The notes: a model not told the origin generated them from the sequence alone. A stretch of DNA of 64,000 nucleotides from Symbiodinium kawagutii (GCA_009767595.1 VSDK01015421.1:396341-460340); one strand, 5' to 3'. Positions 1 through 11,310 are shown, counted from the first letter of the stretch. Numbers and translations: made by a program.

Positions 1-722
1 TGCCTATGCTAGTCTTATGCAGATATGTTTGCTTTACCGTGCATTGTCCACTTCTGAGCATCTCTGGCTGATCTTTGCACCTGGTTGCTCACCTGGAGTG
101 GCGATGACGTAGTGCCCTGAAAAGCGCGGCCTTTCCGGAAGCGAGGAAAGAGGTATAGAAGTATATAAACAATTGAAAGTACACTAGACCGCCTCCAACC
201 GGACTTTCAATTACTGCTGTGTTTTTTCGTCAAGGGCTGGTTCATGGTTGGGGGCACCGCACATGTGTTTTTTAAACACTCAGTGCATGCGGTGTCATGG
301 GATGACATCTCTTGTTATCATCAAAACCTGCTTGTTTGGATAGGTGGGAAAAACCTGGCCTGGCACGGGCCTACCGTTTTATGGATGCAATACATGCGTT
401 GGACCCTTCCCAAGGAAAACTCAGAAATGACACATGGCTTGATGGTTTGATGTTTGGGAGCATTGCTGTTTCAGTGTCTCTTGTGTTTTGCTCGTGGGTT
501 CTGAGGCACCACCTTAGTCTTTTCAGTGTGCAGATTGTTTGCGAGATTCAGATGATGTAGATCCGGACCAAGTTACACATCCACCCATCAAAGTTGCCAC
601 GGACATATTTTTACAAGATGACATGTGTACATATACACTTCGCCTTCATATGCTGTTTGCAATCTGAGCATGTACCATCGATCCGATCAAGGCGTTCTTT
701 GACAATGGCTTGGGACAATCAA
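1..722. other. Upstream flank, no firm gene
   Basis: No convincing exon. An 82-codon + frame at 312-560 contains a protein-like middle (around 'YRFMDAIHALDPSQGKLRND'), but it has no clear splice sites and starts at a non-ATG codon, so it is left as a weak possibility. The rest is AT-richer intergenic sequence leading to the ubiquitin-like/FNIP gene. Confidence 0.4.
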
Positions 723-731
723 TGGCTCAAG
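723..731 (+). promoter_or_regulatory. Possible relict dinoflagellate spliced leader (3' end)
   Basis: TGGCTCAAG equals the last nine bases of the dinoflagellate spliced leader (DinoSL, known to end ...CCATTTTGGCTCAAG). It lies 13 bases before the ATG at 745 of an intronless gene. Genomic leader remnants upstream of intronless genes are known marks of genes re-inserted from spliced mRNA. Only nine bases match and the preceding leader bases do not, so chance is possible. Confidence 0.35.
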
Positions 732-744
732 CACCAACGGCAGA

Positions 745-2451
745 ATGTTGCCCACCAGTGGTGGCTATGTGGGGCCAAAAGTGTCCACTAGCGGCTCCGA
801 ACTAATTGACCTTCAGGTGTTAGGCTTGAATGGTGAAGGATGCGATCTGAGCGTTTCTTCGTCCATGCTGGGCAGGGAATTGCGCAGGATGATTTCAAAG
901 CAACTTCCAAGAAATGGCGCGAAGGTTGTGCTCCATTACCTTGCTGCACCATTGAAGCTCCACCAAAGCTTGCAGGAGCAAGGCATGCAAGGCGAATCTG
1001 TGACATTGTCCTGCACATACGTTCCTACGGATTTGTTTGCTGCAGCGAAGTGTGTGTTGGGAGAGATGGAGCCTGAAGATGGGTATCCACTTGAAGGTCT
1101 GACGCAAATAGCCGGTTTGGCATCGGTTGATCTCCTGCAGCATTTGCCAGAAAGCCTCAGAAGCTTGACATTTGCTTACTTGTTTGACGAGAGTTTGGAA
1201 GGCGTGACGCTTCCAAGCAGCCTGCAAAGCTTGACCTTTCAAGATGAGTTCGACCAGAGCTTGAAAGCAGTGGCGTTGCCAAGCAGCCTGCAAACCTTGA
1301 CTTTTGGTCAGTATTTCAACCAGAGCTTGGATGGAGTGACGTTGCCCAGCAGCCTGCAAAGCTTGATCTTTGGTGATGAGTTCAACCAGAGTTTGGAAGG
1401 AGTGATGCTGCCAAGCAGCCTGCAAAGCTTGACGTTTGGTTCTCGCTTCAACCAGAATTTGGAAGGGGTGACGTTGCCAAGCAGCCTGCAAAGCTTGTTG
1501 TTTGGATATGGCTTCAACCAGAGCTTGGATGGAGTGACGTTGCCAGGCAGCCTGCAAAATTTGAGCCTTGGCCTTCACTCCAACCAGAGCTTGGAAGGAC
1601 TGACGTTGCCAAGCAGCCTGCAATACTTAAGCCTGTGCCTTCACTCCGACCAGAGCTTGGAAGGAGTGACGTTGCCAAGCAGCCTGCAATACTTAAGCCT
1701 GTGCCTTCACTCCGACCAGAGCTTGGAAGGAGTGACGTTGCCAAGCAGCCTGCGAAGCTTGACGTTTGGCCATTCCTTCAATCAGAGCTTGGATGGAATG
1801 ACGTTGCCCAGCAGCCTGCAAAGCTTGAATTTTGGTGAGTTTTTCAACCAGAGCTTGGATGGAGTGACGTTGCCCAGCAGCCTGCAAAGCTTGATCTTTG
1901 GTGATGAGTTCAACCAGAGTTTGGAAGGAGTGATGCTGCCAAGCAGCCTGCAAAGCTTGACGTTTGGTTCTCGCTTCAACCAGAATTTGGAAGGAGTGAC
2001 GTTGCCAAGCAGCCTGCAAAGCTTGACGTTTGGCCATTCCTTCAACCAGAGCTTGGATGGAGTGACGTTGCCAGGCAGCCTGCAAAATTTGAGCCTTGGC
2101 CTTCACTCCAACCAGAGCTTGGCAGGAGTGACGCTGCCAAGCAGCCTGCAATACTTAAGCCTGTGCCTTCACTCCGACCAGAGCTTGGAAGGAGTGACGT
2201 TGCCAAGCAGCCTGCGAAGCTTGACGTTTGACCATTCTCTCAACCAGAGCTTGGATGGAGTCACGTTGCCAAGCAGCTTGGAAAGTTTGACCTTTGGTGA
2301 TGAGCTCAATTTGGAAGGGGTGACGTTGCCAAGCAGCTTGCAAATCTTGACCCGTGTGGGTCATGACGACAACTTGACGTTGGAAGGAGTGAGGCTGCCA
2401 ACGAGTCTTCACAGCTTTTCTGTTGGTTTCGTCTCGGTTAGTATCGGGTGA
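745..2451 (+). CDS. Ubiquitin-like domain plus FNIP-repeat protein, intronless
   Basis: A 568-residue protein in one open frame. Residues about 18-96 look like a ubiquitin-like fold (IDLQVLGLNGEGCDLSV start, then a helix and 'KVVLHYLAAPL'). From residue 136 to the end run 19 repeats, mostly exactly 22 residues, of the pattern SSLQSLTFGxxFNQSLxGVTLP. This is the FNIP-repeat pattern (leucine-rich-like; known from Dictyostelium and large viruses). Such repeats are expected to form a curved beta solenoid for protein binding; substrate unknown. No signal peptide or membrane segment is seen. The frame is open from 703, and 745 is the first ATG in it. The last units (20 and 23 residues) are irregular and the C-terminus fades out of pattern. 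It shares its Ubl-plus-repeats plan with the gene at 48639. Domain calls are by eye. Confidence 0.85.
   Translation: MLPTSGGYVGPKVSTSGSELIDLQVLGLNGEGCDLSVSSSMLGRELRRMISKQLPRNGAKVVLHYLAAPLKLHQSLQEQGMQGESVTLSCTYVPTDLFAAAKCVLGEMEPEDGYPLEGLTQIAGLASVDLLQHLPESLRSLTFAYLFDESLEGVTLPSSLQSLTFQDEFDQSLKAVALPSSLQTLTFGQYFNQSLDGVTLPSSLQSLIFGDEFNQSLEGVMLPSSLQSLTFGSRFNQNLEGVTLPSSLQSLLFGYGFNQSLDGVTLPGSLQNLSLGLHSNQSLEGLTLPSSLQYLSLCLHSDQSLEGVTLPSSLQYLSLCLHSDQSLEGVTLPSSLRSLTFGHSFNQSLDGMTLPSSLQSLNFGEFFNQSLDGVTLPSSLQSLIFGDEFNQSLEGVMLPSSLQSLTFGSRFNQNLEGVTLPSSLQSLTFGHSFNQSLDGVTLPGSLQNLSLGLHSNQSLAGVTLPSSLQYLSLCLHSDQSLEGVTLPSSLRSLTFDHSLNQSLDGVTLPSSLESLTFGDELNLEGVTLPSSLQILTRVGHDDNLTLEGVRLPTSLHSFSVGFVSVSIG
1150..2400 (+). 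repeat. 66-bp coding tandem repeat with 528-bp higher-order period
   Basis: Nineteen tandem units, mostly 66 bp, encode the FNIP repeats. Units 4-8 recur as units 12-16, and the stretch starting GCTTGATCTTTGG at 1361 reappears at 1889. The offset is 528 bp, exactly eight units. A block duplication of eight units after the array formed explains this. Confidence 0.85.
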
Positions 2452-2454
2452 TTC

Positions 2455-3057
2455 CTTTGTGCCTAATTATGTAGATTCAGATTTGTTTGAGATTCAAACT
2501 TTTTGATTTATTGCGTTTTTTGTATCTTTGCAGAGAGAGAGAGAGATGTTTTGTTTGTTTAATGCTTTTAATACTATGAATTACCGTGTCCATTGGAAAA
2601 TTGACGGCATGGCTGGTGCCGGTGCATTGAGGAGGTTCTGAGTGTTTAAGGATGGAATCATCCAGAGTCCAGAGTGGTACACCGTCGCTCCGCGTTGAAA
2701 CAATTGTGGGAAGTTGTGGGTTCCTTCCATTCACAGCCTCATTCAGCGGGCTGGTTATTTGAACCATCAGTGCATGTCGTGCAAGGTTTTTGTTTGAACC
2801 AGTCCATGCGCATTTAACATCAGCTGGAAAGAGTAAAACAGGATAAAAAAGATAATCTTTTTAAAACAGGTAAAGCAGGATAAAACAGGATGAAACAATA
2901 AGACGGGATAAAACAGCAAAACAGGATATGTATATTTTATTGTTTATGTCAGTCAGTTGTTTTTAGTGTATATGCTCTCTGAATGTGCCAACCTTGGAGT
3001 GCACTGCTGCTATCCACTGCCAGTTACCGTGTTACATAGAAGGTGGGAGACCCAATT
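2455..3057. other. 3' flank and intergenic sequence
   Basis: AT-rich region after the FNIP gene. At about 2830-2930 it holds loose tandem copies of a short 'ataaaacagg' unit. No exon-like frame with splice sites is seen. Confidence 0.5.
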
Positions 3058-3170
3058 GACTATGGGTCAATATTAACCAACCAATATGGGGGGGGGATAA
3101 CTACCATTAAAAATAGGGAAAACAATGGTCAATGATGGGGAACCAGGGGTACGGGGTTTGACCCACAGCC
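3058..3170 (-). mobile_element. Family-1 inverted-repeat element, TSD AATT
   Basis: The ends are GACTATGGGTCAA and TTGACCCACAGCC, imperfect inverted repeats, and the element is flanked on both sides by AATT (3054-3057 and 3171-3174). The inside carries 'aatagggaaaacaatgg' and 'ggggaaccaggggtacgggg', shared with the copies at 9151, 22110, 25378 and 43033. Too short to code for anything, so a non-autonomous DNA element (MITE-like). Confidence 0.75.
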
Positions 3171-3600
3171 AATTTCACTTCATTTTTGTAATTTCACTGG
3201 TGTCCCTTGAATTCTGGTTCATAATTGAACACTGTTATCCATTGATTGTCAACCCATGATTGACAACTGTTTTCCATTGATTGCCCGCTATTAAATTAAG
3301 AAACTGTGATCCAGTGACCCATGAATAGCCACTATTCACAAACTCTGACCCACGATTAACCACCATGACCCACTACTAACAACACATGCGGGCACATTAG
3401 GATACATTGGCAAGAGTCATTCAATGGGTAGCAGCATGGGAGAATGCCCAAGACATTTAAGCCGGATATACCAGCTACGCATCGGCTTCGATATGGGTAT
3501 GTATGGGTATCTCCAGATCAGTTGAACTGGTGAGATCCCCAACCACCCCCAAAAATTACAACATCGATTTGTTTTCGGGAAAACAATTGGATCTGGGAGT

Positions 3601-3711
3601 TTGGAACAGTTGGAAACAGTTTACTCAACTGTTGAACTGGTGCTTGAACAGCTGCCACAGTTGAGAAAGCTGCAATCCCCAGCTGGTTCTGTTCTTCTGT
3701 TCAGCTTCAAG
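3601..3711 (+). CDS. Candidate exon, unknown gene
   Basis: The open frame reads EQLETVYSTVELVLEQLPQL and continues to FSFK, then stops at a canonical donor AAG|GTGAGT. The leucine-rich amphipathic pattern suggests a helix. The 5' boundary is not fixed. Function not recognised. Confidence 0.5.
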
Positions 3712-3935
3712 GTGAGTTCAGGGCGTTTCCATGACACTGGGATGACGGGACATGATGGGACCATACAGCAACAGACGATGTATATACCCTTTGCTAATCT
3801 GACATAGCTGGCTCGATAATCCACCAGTACTGTATGGTTTACTGATACATATTGATACCTATTTGGAATGGTCATTGCTCAGATTATTGCACCAGAGCTT
3901 ACAGTAATGTTGTTCAAACTATTCGTAACATTACA

Positions 3936-4035
3936 AGATGGTGGTTGCAAACATTTTTCATTTCCCCTAGTAGTTACTAACAAATGGTTGGTTGACAAGC
4001 ACATTTTTCATAGTTGTATTTCAACCACCAACCAG
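3936..4035. mobile_element. Family-3 inverted-repeat element
   Basis: Contains GGTGGTTGCAAACATTTTTC at its left end and TTTCAACCACCAACCAG at its right end, around the family core 'ctaacaaatggttggttgac'. Related copies are near 15703, 16695, 25998, 37841, 43935 and 44632. The target duplication is not clear here. Confidence 0.55.
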
Positions 4036-4189
4036 ACTATCAAGTTGGACAAAGTGGTATTTTCGGGGCACATGGACTTCGTGTTTGGCGCTTTGGTTTT
4101 TGTTTTTTTTTGTTTTGTTGTTTCTTCGTGCGTGCTCGGGGCACATGGACTTATCAATCAATGACCCTGCCGCAGGCTTTGCCTGCTGA

Positions 4190-4235
4190 CCATGCAGCGA
4201 GGGGGCCTAGAGGAGGATCATGATGAAGATCACTT
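4190..4235 (+). CDS. Weak candidate exon
   Basis: A short acidic frame MQRGGLEEDHDEDHLA runs up to the next inserted element. It has exon-like composition but no defined splice sites. Low certainty. Confidence 0.25.
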
Positions 4236-4334
4236 GGCAGTTTCTCAAAATGGGGATACCCCAAAATGGTTGGTTTATTACTATACATGACTAATAGTGG
4301 TGAGTTTGGGAATCCCCTATTTTGAGAAACTGCC
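4236..4334. mobile_element. Family-2 inverted-repeat element, TSD ACTT
   Basis: Nearly perfect terminal inverted repeats: GGCAGTTTCTCAAAATGGGG against CCCCTATTTTGAGAAACTGCC. ACTT lies on both sides (4232-4235 and 4335-4338). The core carries 'ttggttta-ttactat', shared with the copies at 24079, 27219, 37333 and 43307. Non-coding, MITE-like. Confidence 0.8.
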
Positions 4335-4739
4335 ACTTGGCTGATGATTGACAGGGCTTCTGACAGGTTTCTCGGGAGGATGATACACATGGATTTGTCC
4401 ATCATTGGTAGCTACGAACCATCCAATAGCAGCCGGTGCTGATAGGGAAGCCACCAGTTTGAGGGCACACCATGGTAATACCTGTTGAGCAATCAAACGG
4501 CAATACAAATCCTCAAGTTTGCAAGATTTTGGGAAACTTGTCAGATAGTGGGTGGTTCTTGTCTTCAAGTCCTCCTGAAGGTTCAGTTCCATTTGCAATT
4601 TGCAATATCACAAGTTTCTTGTTTGTTGTTGTGAAGGCAGCATCCTTTCTCAATACTCGACTGCACATTGCATTTGAATTCAAGATTCAGAAGTTCGAAA
4701 TATAGACTTTCACTATGAATTGTGTGGGAGGGTGTCTTC

Positions 4740-5740
4740 TTGGTATTCAATATCTCCAGTCGCAGATTTGGACCATGCGACGGGAAATCAGTGAATCATG
4801 GCTAGCCATGCTTTATCAACATGTGTTTAATGTTCATCCACCATCGGGCGGTTTTCAACAATGCGGTCAAACAAGTATTCTTTCTCATGGGCTAATCATC
4901 ATCAATCAATCATGGTCAACACATGTTCCTGACACATCATGACGCTTCCTGATGCTTCCATGGCCGTGTGTAGGAAACCTAGTAGCCCTAGCTGTTCACA
5001 CCCCAAACAAGTCCAGAATATTCCAACTCTTGGGATTTGCGCTATAGGGCACTACCCATTTGTTCGTTGTACATCGTTACACATGGTATAGCAGCTTATG
5101 GGCTTATGGTGCAGGGAAAACTTGTCCTGTACTTTGCAAACAAAGCAAAGCTTAATGATCCAACTTACACCTCAAGTTATACATGGCAATGTCATGCAAC
5201 CCTCCAACAACCATGGATATGATAAGATGCTGGTGGTGGCTGGCAGGGAGCGAGGCCAGGAGCTAGGGGTATCCTGCCCTAGCCCTTTAATACCGCTGAG
5301 CCAGGCCAGGAGCTACCAGGAATACCCCTTCACCAAATTAGGATGGTTCTACATCTTTTTGCCGTGGTTTTAAGCCTCTTTTTTATTTCATCAAAATTTG
5401 ATGTTTTATTTCTACATTTAATGTAATTATGTAGTAACTTCAATGGTTGGTTGACTGTGTATTGGGACCAGTGCAAAGTGGAAAAGGTTGGTTGACTGAT
5501 ATTTTTCATGACGGGGTGGTGAAGCACCACCAACAAGTTATAACCATTGACTATCATTACACATCCCCACTAACTTAGGTTGTTAGTGTTTTTGGGATAT
5601 GATTGATTTACCAGGTAACCACTAAAAATATATTTTTAGCAAGGGATCTATAAGCCACCAAGACATCATTCGCCACCATTAAGCCATGCGACTGTTGGTG
5701 ATTCCCCTGTTGATTCCATCCATGGGCTGGGGCGCGTCAG
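4740..5740. other. Intron or intergenic sequence
   Basis: No supported exon. Contains a degenerate family-4-like stretch near 5241-5322 ('gagctaggggtatcc') and a family-3-like stretch at 5441-5533 ('atggttggttgactg' twice). Confidence 0.4.
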
Positions 5741-5833
5741 GGGACACCCACCGAGGCATACGCCTTAGAGGGCCTGGCGGAGCAGTTCGGTGTGAAGCTG
5801 CAGCTTGAGGCGGAGCGCCGACGACGACATCAC
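5741..5833 (+). CDS. Candidate exon, unknown gene
   Basis: After acceptor GCGTCAG the frame reads GTPTEAYALEGLAEQFGVKL and then QLEAERRRRHHHGN, GC-rich against an AT-rich flank. A helical, basic-ended segment. The 3' end is uncertain (a GT at 5834 fits). Function unknown. Confidence 0.5.
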
Positions 5834-7087
5834 CATGGGAACGGTTCGGTTGAAGCATGATTCAAGGGCTAGTGAATGGCTCATGGAGGAGGATGAGGAG
5901 GATGAGGATGATGAGGATGATAATGATGATGGTGAATTCAGAGAGTAAATCGATTATGAATGGCGAATGGTGAATGGATGACAATGAATTCATGTACGTG
6001 TTGTATTTCGCATCTACTGTGTGCTGGTTTGAGCTGGAGTTGATTGGAGTTCCTGCATGCAAATTCAATAGATTTGCAATGACATCAATTCTCAAAACTG
6101 CCAAAGACATTGAGGTAATGCAGCAAATGAAATGCCTGCTACTGACTGCCAAGTCGAGGGAACCAGCCAATGTCTTCCAGGGAAAACCCAAGTTGAACCT
6201 TGGGGCCGTACGGTGGCATCTTCACAAATTGAAGCCGTAGAGACTCAAGCAATCTTAATCAAGGACAGATTAGTTAAGCATGGCATGTCAAACAGAAATT
6301 CACCAGAGTTTGGTAGATGTCAATTGGCAGGTTAGAACACCCCCATTGTGAAGTACCAGTTTTGCAACCAGGTGCCCAAAAACTCTGGGAATACACGATG
6401 AGTTGGGAGAACTGCACCCAACTGTTGGCAGAATTTCCGTCAAGTACTTTCAATGCAAAATCGAGCTGAAAACTGCAGTAACTTCGGACAACCAGCAGCA
6501 ACGTCCTTGTGATGCCATGCCGCTGTGAAGAGTCCCCTCGCTAACAGCGAGTTGCCCCGCAGCTTGTGCTGCCCGCGACTCTGTGCGATGGTCGAGGTGG
6601 GAACTGTACCACGCTTTCCTTTTGGCAAATTATATTCCCGGCTGTTGAAAAACAAACCAGTCCCAAACAAAACAGTCCCAATATCGCACCTTACAACCAG
6701 TATATAGATGGTTGCCACAATCTATTTCGTTGGTTTCATATGCCAATCAATTTGTGCTCACATACTTCCGTACCAGTCAGTGCATGACAGTTGCATACAC
6801 TTGTGCTTCAGCATGAACTTATCCACATACATAAGCACACAGAAAGATGAATTGTGAAATCAGAAAGTTGTACATAAACATACAATTATGCGCGTTTTCT
6901 TGTGATTCCATACCACTATATCATACAGAAGTTGATTCATCAGAGAAATCAAATCATCCAAAAGGTGCTCTTGTGACAGGACCTGATTCCCGAGTTGCTG
7001 CGCTAGTGGTAGTTCTGATTCCCATTGATTCCCGAGTTACTGTGCCGGTGGTAGTTTAACTTGGCTCCCTCCCGTTGAACAGGTCAG
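5834..7087. other. Intron or intergenic sequence with weak ORFs
   Basis: A + frame at 5974-6240 (88 codons, ending ...LGAVRWHLHKLKP) has protein-like texture but no clear splice sites. A GC-rich patch at 6535-6620 is open in two frames and cannot be assigned. The remainder is AT-rich with 'gatgatgaggatg' simple sequence near 5890-5930. Confidence 0.35.
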
Positions 7088-7254
7088 TTCCCATCACAAC
7101 CGCGGTCACCGGGGAACCCCTCCGGGTGGTCCACCGCTGTGCCAGATCACCATCCCCAAGCTGGGGATCCACGGGCGCTTGGAGCCCCGGAGCTTGGATG
7201 ATGACGGGCTGCCGGATGACTTGCAGCTGCTCAAGGCTTTGCAGGTGGCAGATG
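7088..7254 (+). CDS. Candidate exon, unknown gene
   Basis: Between acceptor GTCAG and donor G|GTGAGC the frame reads ...QITIPKLGIHGRLEPRSLDD and DGLPDDLQLLKALQVADG. Strong coding texture and both splice sites canonical. Not recognised as a named domain. Confidence 0.6.
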
Positions 7255-7663
7255 GTGAGCTGGTGAGGGGTTTTGATGGTGGGATGATGTGGGTTGATGA
7301 TGGTGAATCATCTTTAGTGATGTGGAAAATGATGGTCAGTCACCTTTGAAAGGTGGGTTAGTGATGGTGAATCACATGAATAGATTTTTTCCAGTGGGTT
7401 TCAAGCATGTTGAGCTCTTTTTGAAGATCCAGCCCTGGAAAGTGGGCCAATGTGAAGTGCCGGTTCGGACCAAACTCCAGAATCAGCCGCCGTGAATCCC
7501 TAGAATACTCAAGGTTGATGCTGCAACCATAGTAGATCAAAAGGAGTCCATATGATGAGCCTGTTGGCCAATCCGTTGATTTTGCGGTTCCATCCCACTT
7601 GTGGTTGGCATATTGGCCACAGATTTTGATGAGCGGAGCATAGATAGTTGGAGTCGCCATCAG

Positions 7664-7768
7664 CCGCCACGGGGCGGCCAGGCACAGGAGAAAAAGCAGG
7701 TCGAAAGGCTGGAGCATTCCAACAAGGAGCTGCATCTTGGAGGCCAATTGCCCGAGGCCAGTGGAACA
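7664..7768 (+). CDS. Candidate exon, coiled-coil-like
   Basis: From acceptor CATCAG the frame reads PPRGGQAQEKKQVERLEHSN then KELHLGGQLPEASG. Charged helical composition suggests a short coiled coil. The donor is not fixed; a GC donor after ...CTTGGAG (7742) is possible. Confidence 0.5.
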
Positions 7769-8118
7769 TGAAGCAGTGGATGATGGGAGAAGCAGCTGCT
7801 CATAAATCCATATAAATTCTCATGGGAAAGTCACCAGCGATGTATGGTTCAACTAGGGCTGGTTTACCAAGTGATGGATCTCCCATTGTTATGTTTGACA
7901 ACCTCGTTGGTCCTTAGCGGCGACTTTGTTGAAAACTTGGAGCCCCAAGAGATGACAGCTTGGAAGCAACGAAGTGGATGGATCGTCCAAGTTTGCCGAG
8001 GGTCGTTCCCCGTTCAATTTTGTCCCCTACCATACCATTATAGAGAGAGATACCATTAGAATCATTGTTTTATCATGATCTTTGGCCCCTCCTGTTGTGC
8101 ACGGTTGTTTGCTTCCAG

Positions 8119-8208
8119 CGGCCCAGGAAAGCATTTTTGGCTGAGGAAGATGATCCAGATTTTCGGGAAGCCATTGAAGAGCCTTGGGTCGCTTTAGACA
8201 TTCGAGAG
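8119..8208 (+). CDS. Candidate exon, acidic segment
   Basis: Acceptor TTCCAG, frame RPRKAFLAEEDDPDFREAIE then EPWVALDIRE, donor GAG|GTGGTT. Exactly 30 codons, phase 0-0. Acidic segment of unknown role. Confidence 0.65.
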
Positions 8209-8240
8209 GTGGTTGGTTCATGTTGGCTCTTTTTAACTGG

Positions 8241-8314
8241 CTGGTGATTTTCAGGGAGCTAAGGAGCCAGGGGTATCCCCAAATCCCTATAAAGGGGGAG
8301 CTAAAGAGCTACAG
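8241..8314. mobile_element. Family-4 short repeat element
   Basis: Runs from CTGGTGATTTTCAGGGAGC to GAGCTACAG with inner CCAGGGGTATCCCCAAATCC. A second copy is at 18574 and degenerate copies lie near 5241 and 54561. It lies about 30 bases after the exon donor at 8208. Confidence 0.6.
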
Positions 8315-8700
8315 GGAGTGGTGAAACCAGATGGTAGTTAAGTTCAAGCTTGAACGGCTTAGTTTCATGTTAATTGATCTCATTTGTTGATAGTTGATGG
8401 TACATGGTCAGTAAGCTAGTGATAGTCAAAAACCGTGGTTACATTTTGCTAAAGCGCCGGGTCGTTAGTTTGTTTGGAGCCGTAGTCTCTTCATAGCCGG
8501 CCGAATACCTCATGTCCATGGGGTGTCATGCAGCTTTCTGGAAGCACGCATGTTGGCGCTATCAAAATAAAGAGGGCACCGACAAAAATACATCATTAAA
8601 GAAATGGAATACACAATTTATACTATTAGTATCTATTAGTTAGTACCTGCATGGCACTGTTCACCAAAGATGTGCACATCAGCTGCGTTGTCAAGGGCAG

Positions 8701-8769
8701 CTGGCCGGCGAGGAAAACCTGGAAATCCTCAGCAAGAAACGCGAGAGACTGGAGAAGATTGCGGCCCCT
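8701..8769 (+). CDS. Candidate exon, helical
   Basis: After acceptor GGGCAG the frame reads LAGEENLEILSKKRERLEKI AAP, then TGA. Highly helical and charged. It may be a terminal exon or end just before the stop. Resembles the coiled-coil texture of the exon at 7664; they may belong to one gene. Confidence 0.5.
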
Positions 8770-9150
8770 TGATTGTGCCGATGGTGTTCAGCACCAGCTG
8801 TTGTGGTGGTATGCATTGGTGCACGTTGACACGGATCATCAACATTTGAATGGTCATGGTTTTGTGAGTATGAATGGTCATTTGCTGGTATTTTTGTTGA
8901 TGGCTAGTTTGTGTTTTGTGATTAGTTGATGGTTGATCAATGCATGGTTATTCAATGGCCAATTGATGGTCGAGGGGATGTTTCATCAACAAGATGTGAA
9001 TGATTTCTTAACGTTAATTTGTTTGTCGCAATTGTAAAATCAGTTAACTCTAGAGCCTATAGCCTACCGCTATTACAAGGGCGGGGATAGCAACAAAAAC
9101 TCCACACCACTGGTATGTGATATGTGCTCATACCATGGTGGCAGATATAT

Positions 9151-9249
9151 GGCTGTGGGTCAAAACCCTGTACCCCTGGTTCGCATCATTAACCATTGTT
9201 TTCCCCATCATTGTTGCTTAATAGTGATGGTTGATATTGACCCATAGCC
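9151..9249 (+). mobile_element. Family-1 inverted-repeat element
   Basis: Ends GGCTGTGGGTCAA and TTGACCCATAGCC are inverted repeats. Flanks ATAT and ACAT agree at three of four bases. The core shares 'tacccctggttc' with the other copies. Confidence 0.7.
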
Positions 9250-9589
9250 ACATGTACCTCCCCTAAAAAAAACACACGATGCGACTTGATGCTTCTGCAA
9301 CTCATCAGCGACCCATGGCTGGTGCTCAAGTATCAAGGGGGTCCGTGTCACAGCTGGACCGATCATTTATGCTAAGCATCAATTATCAATGACAGGCTGT
9401 TATACATGCTGTTACTATAGTGATAAGCAACTACTAGTGGCTTAAGCTACCATTACTCGCCAAAACCAATAGTCCGACACATTACTAGCCACAATCAATG
9501 GTCATATGTGACGAGCCCCCACTCTTCCGGGCATTTCACATCAGCTTTTGGGTCGGATTCCGCAACAGCAATGGCCGAGTTTCCGTTAG

Positions 9590-9680
9590 GAAAAGATCTT
9601 GGAACTCACGCCCCCACAACCTGTGGCGGCCGTGGTGGCTGCGCCGCCTGGTGAGGCAACGGCTTTTGGATGCATTGATT
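9590..9680 (+). CDS. Candidate exon, proline/alanine-rich
   Basis: Acceptor CGTTAG, then EKILELTPPQPVAAVVAAPP GEATAFGCID, then donor T|GTAAGC. Good splice sites and GC-rich codons. Probably a linker segment; function unknown. Confidence 0.6.
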
Positions 9681-11259
9681 GTAAGCTGATTTTTGTTTGA
9701 ACACATTTATTAGTGATTGGCCGGCTAATGGTTGAGAATCAATTTTTAATGGTAGGTATTAACAATCCATGACACCTAGTTTAGTGATTCTGATTGGCCG
9801 ATTAATGGTTGATAATCAACTTTTAATGGTGAACAATCCGTGCTACCTAGTTGAACATGGGTTCCCTAGGGGTCAATCCATGATTGCCGTTGACCACTGT
9901 TGGTGTGGAATGATAGTGGTTTTACCAAGCATTTTGATGTGGAGAACCACCTTTATTAGCTGGAAAGCCATCCTCAAAAATCGGGGTTCACCACATCTAT
10001 ATTGGTTTAACATGGTTTAACCCATTGTGATTTGACCGCATAGCTACATATACCTACAGTAGGTCAATCCAACCTGCTTGGTTGGTTGGCAGTGAACGAT
10101 TACCATCCAACTGCCAGGGGGGATTCGTGAGGATGCTGCAGGAACCATACATTTTCCCGTTTTTTTTTACGGTTTTTATCCACCTTCTTGATTCGTGGGG
10201 TCGGTCTACATGTTGAAGCAGCGAGGCTGGCAGGAGACATCCAAGCTGCTGTAGTGGCGCATCAATTCTGAAACTTACAGGGTTTGTGAAACTTACAGTT
10301 GACTTTTTCCCCTCGGCAACCATTCTGATGTACACGGAAGTGAGTTATGAGTTGGTTTAGTATGGAAGTCATGATGTACATCTTCGGCTATGCAGTCATT
10401 TTGCCAAAATTTGCCTTCAAAAGCTTGGTTCAGTCTTACCCAAATTCATACTTAAGTGGATGATAACAATGCCTCTTTAACCACTGCTGGTTTTCGCACT
10501 TCTATTTGACTAGTAGTTAGCATTCTTGTGGTTACTTGATTAGAGCTCTCATACGTATGCAAATGAGTTGGAGCAATAGCCAACACCATGTGTCAACAAG
10601 TGCTGGTCTTGCTGACCAGCGAAACACACAAGGCTTGAAGGATACTGGGTGGTCCATCAGCTCACATGCCATGCTAAAGGTGGCTACATTCCTACTGTTG
10701 ATGATTGCTGATCATCCGCGAAAGCAACGATGCGGTAGTAATATCATTGCAATCCACAGAAACATACACTACACCTCAGCAAATTTGAAACCAGCGCACG
10801 TTTTTCCTGGTTGCTAATTTGCTACTTGGATGATCATCCCACTTAGTAAGTGATTGGTGACCGTGGGATGACAATTAAACTACCACAAGTGGGTTATACC
10901 ATTATCAATAGTTCGGTAGTCACTCAGTATGGTTGCTAGTACGTGCTTAGTAATCATAGCTACAGGGCTTACATAGACCATGGCTATATCCCAGCAGGCA
11001 GCCCCATCAGGTTCCGTGTTGGGTCACCCGTGGTAGGCGGGATATGCAGCGCCCTATGTGCCGGCTGAAGGGGCTCCGGAAATTCGAGAGGCGTTGGGTT
11101 CCAGGTGAAAACCAGGTGGCGAGTCGTGGCCACTGGGGAGCTGATGGTAGGTTAGCCATAGATGAGAGTAGCTTTTGGGGACGAAATGGGGCTAGCCATA
11201 GGTGAGAGATGGTGAGAGGGGGTATATAAAGATGAAACAACAACAACAACAACAACAAC

Positions 11260-11310
<51 letters not shown>

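Noticed and set aside
895-2412. Several long minus-strand ORFs opposite the FNIP gene
   Set aside because: Repeat shadows with a 66-bp period; + frame matches FNIP repeats.
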